Source: an uncultured Catenibacillus sp.
GTDB lineage: Bacteria > Bacillota > Clostridia > Lachnospirales > Lachnospiraceae
DNA length: 6,958 bases
Direction of reading: 5' to 3'
NCBI GenBank assembly: GCA_934339005.1
Contig: CAKRHR010000076.1
Span: 1-6,958 of the forward strand
Below the pieces are notes generated by a model. The model saw only the letters and a program-made list of their open reading frames with translations, was not told the origin of the DNA and made no database searches. The number at the start of each line of letters is the position of its first letter. Position 1 is the first letter of the stretch. Of the stretch, positions 1 through 4,058 are shown one piece after another. Made by a program: the position numbers and the translations under genes.

Positions 1-29
1 ATACATAATATTGCTATACCGATGTCCAC
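1..29 (-). CDS. 5' end of a further gene, probably RNase Y (partial)
   Basis: Only the start of this gene is in the window; it runs off the left edge. A GTG start codon at 29-27 opens a frame that reads M-D-I-G-I-A-I-L-C. It is preceded by a strong Shine-Dalgarno sequence, GGGAGGT at 42-36, with a 6-base spacer, and by its own promoter and leader. The nine residues are hydrophobic, as expected at the start of an N-terminal membrane anchor. From established gene order in Clostridia, the gene after recA-recX is often rny, which encodes the membrane-anchored endoribonuclease RNase Y that initiates mRNA decay. The ribosome binding site and start are seen directly; the identity is inference from position and the hydrophobic start, and nine residues cannot prove it. 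Confidence 0.5.
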
Positions 30-57
30 AGGAGCACCTCCCTATTTAATTTCATCA

Positions 58-73
58 CAGTTAGGAATAACTG
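58..73 (-). other. Leader stem-loop upstream of the partial left-edge gene
   Basis: On the minus strand CAGTTA (73-68) and TAACTG (63-58) form a perfect 6-bp stem closed by a UUCC tetraloop, with a flanking G-U pair possible (74/57). It lies within a few bases of the predicted transcript start near 77 and well upstream of the ribosome binding site at 42-36. It has no U-tract, so it does not read as an intrinsic terminator for recX. A 5' stem-loop of this kind could protect the leader from decay, but that role is inference. Confidence 0.45.
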
Positions 74-83
74 CAACATATAA

Positions 84-112
84 ATATTATACTTTTTTCA
101 TACTTATGTCAA
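84..112 (-). promoter_or_regulatory. Sigma-A-type promoter for the left-edge gene
   Basis: A perfect -35 hexamer TTGACA occupies 112-107. A -10 of TAATAT at 89-84 sits at the ideal 17-bp spacing (4 of 6 matches); a perfect TATAAT at 91-86 overlaps it at the short spacing of 15. The start point with the 17-bp register would be near 77, giving a leader of about 48 bases to the GTG at 29. This suggests the gene after recX can be transcribed independently of the recA promoter. Confidence 0.6.
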
Positions 113-166
113 GTAACTTTTGTTCTGCGCAGTAAAATTCTGTCAATTTGTACACAATATATCAGT

Positions 167-772
167 TCACTCATATCTCATGTCCTGCATAACTTCCCGA
201 ACATCGTGATAAGTATATCCTCTGCGCAATAAATAACCAATAGCCTTTTTCTCAACTGCCGAATCGTCTATAAATCGTGTACCGTACTTTTTCGTAAGAA
301 GCTGTCGAATCGTATCTTTCTCATCTAACTCGACATCTTCAAGACACCGTTCAATAAGTTCCGGGGCAATACCTTTACCTAAAAGTTTCTGACGCAATAT
401 CTGCCTGCTCTGGCCACTGCTGTGATACTCAAGATAATATCTGGTATACCGTTCATCATCAATATAGTGATATGAAGTAACATATGCTATCGCCTGCTGA
501 ATCAGACTGTCAGGAAATAGATCTCTTTTAAGCTTCGTGCGCAATTCATATTCTGTATAATCTCTGGCATTTAAAAGCTGCATGGCTTTAAGCTTCACAC
601 GTTTCAGCAGATAATCCTGCATAATATGCGCATAAAGCGCATCATCCACTTCATCACCCTCAGCCAGATCAAGTTCTCTGAGTTCGGAAAGCAGCAAGAC
701 AAATGCAAAAGCATCATTTAAATAGATTTTCGCCTTTGTCTTACTTATCCATTCTATCTGTGTAATCACCAT
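167..772 (-). CDS. recX: RecX family regulator of RecA
   Basis: RecX binds the RecA filament and modulates recombinase activity, classically by blocking filament extension. The 201-residue product has an N-terminal beta-rich extension (about residues 1-50, rich in alternating hydrophobics around KAKIYLND and FAFVLLLSE). Three helical repeats follow: about 57-105 (KRVKLKAMQLLNARDYTEYEL), 105-145 (YIDDERYTRYYLEYH, then GQSRQILRQKLLGKGI) and 150-197 (DTIRQLLTKKY, then KKAIGYLLRRGYTYHDV). The D-D-E-R-Y motif and the R-x-K-L-x-x-K-G-I pattern are characteristic of RecX. The ATG at 772 lies 10 bases after the recA stop, so the genes are co-transcribed. A GAGGAA element overlapping the end of recA is a rather distant Shine-Dalgarno (about 13 bases), which may keep RecX below RecA levels. 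No intrinsic terminator is visible after its stop. Confidence 0.93.
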   Translation of the reverse strand: MVITQIEWISKTKAKIYLNDAFAFVLLLSELRELDLAEGDEVDDALYAHIMQDYLLKRVKLKAMQLLNARDYTEYELRTKLKRDLFPDSLIQQAIAYVTSYHYIDDERYTRYYLEYHSSGQSRQILRQKLLGKGIAPELIERCLEDVELDEKDTIRQLLTKKYGTRFIDDSAVEKKAIGYLLRRGYTYHDVREVMQDMRYE

Positions 773-782
773 AAACCGCTAA

Positions 783-1859
783 CTATTCCTCTGTATCAGG
801 TTCTGCTTCTGTCTGAGCTGCCGGTGCCGCATTTGCCACATCATCTGCAATACCATAATGACTTCGAACTTTCTGTTCAACTTCTCTCATAATATCTTCA
901 TGCTGTTCAAGATACTGTTTTGCATTCTCGCGTCCCTGTCCAATCTTACCGTCATTGTAAGAATACCATGCACCACTTTTATTAATCACACCGATATTAG
1001 CTGCCAGGTCAAGAATGTCACCGGAGGCAGAAATACCTTTACCAAACATAATATCAAACTCTGCTTCTTTGAATGGTGGTGCAATTTTGTTCTTAACAAC
1101 CTTCACGCGTGTACGGTTACCAATTACTTCGCCGCCCTGTTTAATCGCTTCAATACGACGGATATCCATACGAATGGATGAATAGAACTTCAGGGCACGA
1201 CCACCTGTCGTTGTTTCCGGATTACCAAACATTACGCCAACCTTCTCACGCAACTGGTTAATAAAAATCACAATACAGTTAGACTTGCTAATCACTGCTG
1301 TCAATTTACGAAGTGCCTGTGACATCAGACGTGCATGCAGACCAACATGAGAATCGCCCATATCACCTTCAATCTCAGCCTTTGGTACAAGGGCTGCTAC
1401 AGAGTCGACAACAATAATGTCAATGGCACCTGAACGCACCATCGTTTCTGTAATCTCCAAAGCCTGTTCACCGTTATCCGGCTGAGAAATATAAAGGTTA
1501 TCAATGTCTACGCCAATATTACGCGCATATACAGGATCAAGAGCATGCTCAGCATCAATAAAGCCAGCAATACCGCCACGCTTCTGAACTTCCGCAACCA
1601 TATGTAAAGTCACTGTCGTCTTACCTGAAGACTCCGGACCATAAATTTCAATAATACGTCCCTTAGGGATACCGCCAAGACCAAGTGCAAGGTCAAGGCT
1701 TAATGAGCCTGTCGGAATTGTTTCCACGTCCATAGATGTACCCTTATCACCGAGCTTCATCACAGAACCTTTACCGAAATCCTTCTCAATCTTTGAAATC
1801 GCTGCGTCCAGCGCTTTAAGTTTATCTGTCTTATCTGTCATCTTTTCTAAACTCTCCAT
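783..1859 (-). CDS. recA: Recombinase RecA
   Basis: RecA forms ATP-dependent filaments on single-stranded DNA, catalyses strand exchange, and stimulates LexA self-cleavage in the SOS response. The 358-residue product is full length for the family. It has the N-terminal helix region (KALDAAISKIEKDFGKGSVM), the Walker A loop GPESSGKT at 74-81, the catalytic Glu in FIDAEHALDP (E104), the Walker B strand IIVVDSVAAL (148-157), loop L1 around EGDMGDSHVG, the NQLREKVGVMFGNPETTTGG stretch leading into DNA-binding loop L2 (about 201-220), and a short acidic tail ending EAEPDTEE. The ATG at 1859 follows GAGGAAGA and AAAGGA; an in-frame ATG at codon 7 (1841, MTDKTDK) is a possible alternative start. It heads a recA-recX operon with an SOS-box promoter. 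No inactivating change was seen. Confidence 0.98.
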   Translation of the reverse strand: MESLEKMTDKTDKLKALDAAISKIEKDFGKGSVMKLGDKGTSMDVETIPTGSLSLDLALGLGGIPKGRIIEIYGPESSGKTTVTLHMVAEVQKRGGIAGFIDAEHALDPVYARNIGVDIDNLYISQPDNGEQALEITETMVRSGAIDIIVVDSVAALVPKAEIEGDMGDSHVGLHARLMSQALRKLTAVISKSNCIVIFINQLREKVGVMFGNPETTTGGRALKFYSSIRMDIRRIEAIKQGGEVIGNRTRVKVVKNKIAPPFKEAEFDIMFGKGISASGDILDLAANIGVINKSGAWYSYNDGKIGQGRENAKQYLEQHEDIMREVEQKVRSHYGIADDVANAAPAAQTEAEPDTEE

Positions 1860-1875
1860 TCTTCCTCTTTCCTTT

Positions 1876-1889
1876 CGAACACTCGTTTG
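1876..1889 (-). promoter_or_regulatory. SOS box 2 (LexA/DinR operator) over the recA start point
   Basis: The minus strand reads CAAACGAGTGTTCG, which matches 13 of 14 positions of the Firmicutes SOS consensus CGAACRNRYGTTYG. It lies directly downstream of the recA -10 hexamer and covers the predicted start point near 1888, so bound LexA would block initiation. The match is seen directly; binding is inferred from family knowledge. Confidence 0.8.
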
Positions 1890-1894
1890 TTATT

Positions 1895-1923
1895 ATAATA
1901 TCGTATGTATGTTCGATTGTCAA
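1895..1923 (-). promoter_or_regulatory. recA promoter
   Basis: The -35 hexamer TTGACA is at 1923-1918 and the -10 hexamer TATTAT at 1900-1895, with a 17-bp spacer. A perfect TATAAT at 1897-1892 overlaps the -10 in a register 3 bases downstream. The predicted start is A near 1888, giving a leader of about 29 bases to the recA ATG at 1859. The spacer contains one SOS box and the start site another, as expected for a LexA-repressed recA promoter. Confidence 0.82.
1902..1915 (-). promoter_or_regulatory. SOS box 1 (LexA/DinR operator) in the recA promoter spacer
   Basis: The minus strand reads CGAACATACATACG, 12 of 14 matches to CGAACRNRYGTTYG, with a perfect CGAAC half-site and a degenerate second half. 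It occupies most of the 17-bp spacer between the -35 and -10 hexamers of recA, a position where repressor would exclude RNA polymerase. It is weaker than box 2; its centre is 26 bp, about 2.5 helical turns, from that of box 2. Confidence 0.65.
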
Positions 1924-1935
1924 CATCTTTTAAGG

Positions 1936-1980
1936 AAATTATTTAAATTCTTTGTTACTATGTTTTATTATAAATAATTT
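1936..1980. repeat. A/T-only inverted repeat upstream of recA
   Basis: AAATTATTTA (1936-1945) and its exact reverse complement TAAATAATTT (1971-1980) form 10-base arms separated by 25 bases. The repeat sits just upstream of the recA -35 element in the otherwise featureless A/T-rich gap between recA and the CPBP protease gene (1924-2065). An RNA hairpin would be weak because all pairs are A-U and no U-tract follows, so this is not a good terminator. It may be chance in A/T-rich DNA, an UP-element-like stretch, or a protein site. Confidence 0.4.
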
Positions 1981-2065
1981 GTCATTTTCTGTAAATCATT
2001 ATCGTTTACTATATTTCGACAATACTTCTGAACTGTAAATGTTTATACCTAAAAAGGACTATATC

Positions 2066-2842
2066 TCATCTCTTTGCAGCAGCTTTATGAACAATCAAAA
2101 ATACTACGCCTGCCGCACAGATTCCACCAGACAACATCGCCAGCAGGCCAAGCGCCTGTCTGGAAGCTATATAAAATCCAGTATTTGTCAATATGACACT
2201 TGGAAGATTAAATCCGATATGAAATAACATTGTCGCCAGAACACCGCCAGAACGCTCATATAAAAGGCACATCACACAGCCACTTACAAATGCAGCAATC
2301 ATCTGCACAACATTACCGTGAAACAGCCCGAATAAAACGGAGGAAAACAGTGCAGCCACAATCGTATTTGAAAATACAGATTTTGCCCTTGTATACACAA
2401 GCCCTCTGAAGGTCATTTCCTCAGCTATCGGAATAATGATACCCACACCAAGTAACTGCATCCAGACTTCACCGGAAAATAAGCTCTGGGTGGTTTTCCG
2501 ATAAGAGGCTGACAGATTTTCTGCCGAAAAAAATGTTGCCAGAAAGCTGAAAAACAGTCCCATAAAACAGCCAAGCAGACATCCAGAAAGCATCACCTGC
2601 CATCCGCCGCTCTTTTTTAAGATATTTGCCCCTTTATCAGGCAACCTCTCCTTCAGATACATCCATACCATCACCGGCAGTGTTACAATACCAGCAAATA
2701 AAAGTTTGAAGGAATCTGAGCTTATAGGCCAAATGCTTTGGACAAGAACATAAACACATTCCCGAAGAACCTCATAAATGATAAATGGCACCAGAAAATA
2801 AATTGCTTTTTTCAGATTTTTTTCAAACAATGTCACCTGCAC
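2066..2842 (-). CDS. CPBP family intramembrane glutamic endopeptidase
   Basis: This is a predicted integral membrane protease of the CPBP (Abi, CaaX protease and bacteriocin-processing) family. Counting from the GTG at 2842 the 258-residue product has hydrophobic segments at about 12-35, 45-63, 83-106, 128-140, 158-174, 178-195, 200-222 and 230-252. Motif 1 is E141-E142-M-T-F-R146 (EExxxR), motif 2 is F-G-L-F-H175-G, and motif 3 is H208-I-G-F-N212. These are the conserved polar residues that form the active site within the membrane, so the enzyme appears intact. The start is uncertain: GTG 2842, GTG 2836 and TTG 2830 are all in frame, and an AGGTG sequence spans the junction with the upstream stop. 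It abuts the response regulator gene with no spacer, so translational coupling is likely. Substrate is unknown; relatives process prenylated proteins, confer bacteriocin immunity or process peptides, and none of these can be assigned here. Confidence 0.88.
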   Translation of the reverse strand: MQVTLFEKNLKKAIYFLVPFIIYEVLRECVYVLVQSIWPISSDSFKLLFAGIVTLPVMVWMYLKERLPDKGANILKKSGGWQVMLSGCLLGCFMGLFFSFLATFFSAENLSASYRKTTQSLFSGEVWMQLLGVGIIIPIAEEMTFRGLVYTRAKSVFSNTIVAALFSSVLFGLFHGNVVQMIAAFVSGCVMCLLYERSGGVLATMLFHIGFNLPSVILTNTGFYIASRQALGLLAMLSGGICAAGVVFLIVHKAAAKR

Positions 2843-3544
2843 CTACTTTTCAATCTTATAGCCAACACCCCATACAGTGGAAATAATCTTTGGATGTTTA
2901 GGGTCTGCCTCAATCTTTTCCCTCAATCTTCGAATATGCACCATCACTGTATTGTTTGCTTCATAAATCTTTTCATTCCAAACAGTTTCAAAAATCTCAT
3001 CTGTTGAAAAAACTTTATCCGGATGGGATGCCAGCAATTTCAAAATATCAAACTCCAACGGTGTCAAAAATATAGGTTTACCATCAACTTCGACTGTATG
3101 GCGGCTGATATCCAGCAAAAGATTCTTAATCTGAAGCTTTGTCTTTTCCTTCGTATCTGCATTTGGATTTAATTCCATATAACGTCTAAGTAGCGCACGG
3201 ACTCTTGCCGCAAGTTCAAGTGGATTAAACGGCTTTTGCATACAGTCATCTGCACCGGCATCTAATCCTGTCACAACATCCTTATCTGAATTTTTACCAT
3301 TCAAAAGAATAATTGGAATATTTTTCTCAATTCTTATGCGTCTGCACATCTCAAATCCGTCAATCTCCGGCATCATCGTATCAATAATCACCAGCTTTAT
3401 CTCATGTTCCTCCAGAAGCTTCAGACCTTCTCTGGCATTTAAAGCTTTGTATACAATATAATCTTCACTTTGCAAATAAATATCGACCAGATTTATAAGT
3501 TCTGCATCATCATCAACGATAAGTATTTCTATAGCGTTCCCCAT
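2843..3544 (-). CDS. OmpR/PhoB-family response regulator (orphan in this window)
   Basis: This is a 233-residue two-domain regulator. The receiver (about 7-121) has the acidic pocket D11-D12-D13, phosphoacceptor D55 in LVIIDTMMPEIDG, and the conserved Lys-Pro in MQKPFNPLEL (K104). The expected Thr/Ser after beta-4 is Asn instead (N82 in IILLNGK). The DNA-binding winged helix (about 137-232) has the LTPLEFDILKLLASHPDKVFS helix pair, a recognition helix in NNTVMVHIRRLREKIE, and the closing STVWGVGYKIE wing. The ATG at 3544 is chosen because GGGAG lies 7 bases upstream (3556-3552); a longer frame from non-ATG and ATG codons at 3565 and 3562 lacks a comparable site. No histidine kinase gene is adjacent, since the next gene is a membrane protease and the upstream gene is rnpB. 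The D55 pocket looks able to accept phosphate, but switching may be altered by N82. Confidence 0.93.
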   Translation of the reverse strand: MGNAIEILIVDDDAELINLVDIYLQSEDYIVYKALNAREGLKLLEEHEIKLVIIDTMMPEIDGFEMCRRIRIEKNIPIILLNGKNSDKDVVTGLDAGADDCMQKPFNPLELAARVRALLRRYMELNPNADTKEKTKLQIKNLLLDISRHTVEVDGKPIFLTPLEFDILKLLASHPDKVFSTDEIFETVWNEKIYEANNTVMVHIRRLREKIEADPKHPKIISTVWGVGYKIEK

Positions 3545-3564
3545 AATATTTCTCCCACACATCA

Positions 3565-3593
3565 ATATCAGTATTTAATGCGTCTTTTGTCTA
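3565..3593 (-). promoter_or_regulatory. Candidate promoter of the response regulator gene
   Basis: A -35-like TAGACA (3593-3588, 5 of 6) is followed after 17 bp by TGATAT (3570-3565, only 3 of 6). It is the best arrangement in the 63-base gap between the rnpB terminator and the gene. The start would be near 3558, leaving a very short leader with the ribosome binding site close to the 5' end. The weak -10 suggests dependence on an activator if it is real. This is a tentative call. Confidence 0.3.
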
Positions 3594-3604
3594 TGTCTGT
3601 CTAT
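3588..3604 (-). repeat. Two phased ATAGACA repeats upstream of the response regulator
   Basis: ATAGACA occurs twice in direct orientation on the minus strand (3604-3598 and 3594-3588), start to start exactly 10 bases, roughly one helical turn. OmpR/PhoB-type regulators typically bind as tandem dimers to direct repeats spaced 10-11 bases, so this could be an autoregulatory site. The repeat overlaps the candidate -35. It is short, so chance is possible. Confidence 0.4.
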
Positions 3605-3607
3605 ATG

Positions 3608-3639
3608 TAAAAAGCCCCGTTGAAATCTATCAACGGGGC
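3608..3639 (-). terminator. Intrinsic terminator of rnpB
   Basis: On the minus strand a 10-bp perfect stem GCCCCGTTGA / TCAACGGGGC encloses a 6-base loop and is followed directly by TTTTT (3613-3609). The GC-rich stem base plus U-tract is a textbook rho-independent terminator. It ends the RNase P RNA transcript about 20 bases after the P1 helix and separates it from the response regulator gene. Confidence 0.95.
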
Positions 3640-3659
3640 CATCATCTGCATCATATAAT

Positions 3660-4006
3660 GCAAGCCTGCCTGTAAGCCGGGTTATGTCGTGAATAATCAT
3701 CTATCTAGTCTTACTGTTGCCAGCAAGCTCAAGCGACCTACCCTGGAACACGACGGGCCGCCGTATCGTCCCATATGCGGTCTTGCTTCGGATGGGGTTT
3801 ACATGGCTTGCTCTGTTACCAGAACAACGGTGGTCTCTTACACCGCCTTTCCACCCTTACCAGTATAAAACTGGCGGTTTATTTCTGTTGCACTTTCCTT
3901 GAAGTCACCTTCACCGGACGTTATCCGGCATCCTGCCCTGTGAAGCCCGGACTTTCCTCACCTGTTTCCTTTCGTTTAAACAGCCGCGATTATTCAGCAG
4001 ACTCGC
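3660..4006 (-). ncRNA. rnpB: RNase P RNA, bacterial type A
   Basis: This is the catalytic RNA of RNase P, which removes 5' leaders from precursor tRNAs with the RnpA protein. Seen on the minus strand: the P4 5' strand region GAGGAAAGTCCGGGC, the GGAAAGTGCAACAGAAA element, AAGGGTGGAAAGGCGGTG, the AGCAAGACC element, GGGTAGGTCGCTTGAG (P15 region with the GGU that pairs with tRNA CCA ends), and the 3' block TAACCCGGCTTACAGG. The ends GCGAGTCTGC (4006-3997) and GCAGGCTTGC (3669-3660) pair over 10 bp to form P1, which sets the mature boundaries and gives about 347 nucleotides. The layout matches type A (ancestral) rather than the Bacillus type B. The ends are inferred from P1 and the promoter and could be off by a few bases. 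It is an independent transcription unit. Confidence 0.95.
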
Positions 4007-4012
4007 TCTATT

Positions 4013-4041
4013 ATAATAACATTTGAATTTTTAAATGTCAA
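4013..4041 (-). promoter_or_regulatory. rnpB promoter with extended -10
   Basis: The -35 TTGACA (4041-4036) is perfect. After 17 bp comes TATTAT (4018-4013), preceded by TGT (4021-4019) as an extended -10. Counting 7 bases from the -10 puts the start at G4006, exactly the first base of the P1 helix, which supports both calls. Its -35 lies only 17 bases past the stop of the nucleoside kinase gene, and no terminator separates the two, so operon read-through into rnpB is possible. Confidence 0.85.
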
Positions 4042-4058
4042 ATATATTGTGATATACA

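Noticed and set aside
125..132. The palindrome CTGCGCAG downstream of recX as a terminator or operator
   Set aside because: It has no loop and no U-tract, and one 8-base palindrome is expected by chance at this scale.
858..1181. A 107-codon plus-strand frame opposite recA
   Set aside because: It is a shadow frame of a highly conserved coding region and has no promoter or ribosome binding site of its own.
3545..3565. A 7-codon upstream extension of the response regulator
   Set aside because: The GGGAG ribosome binding site lies within this stretch and points to the ATG at 3544; the extra residues precede the usual receiver start.
3670..3700. ACAUAA instead of ACAGAA in the 3' conserved block of RNase P RNA
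   Set aside because: The difference from E. coli is real in the sequence, but I recall such a U in clostridial RNase P RNAs and the surrounding elements are intact, so I do not treat it as a defect.
3717..4026. Open plus-strand reading frames over the RNase P RNA region
   Set aside because: They lie opposite rnpB, whose conserved elements, P1 pairing, promoter and terminator explain the sequence; the peptides resemble no protein family and lack ribosome binding sites.
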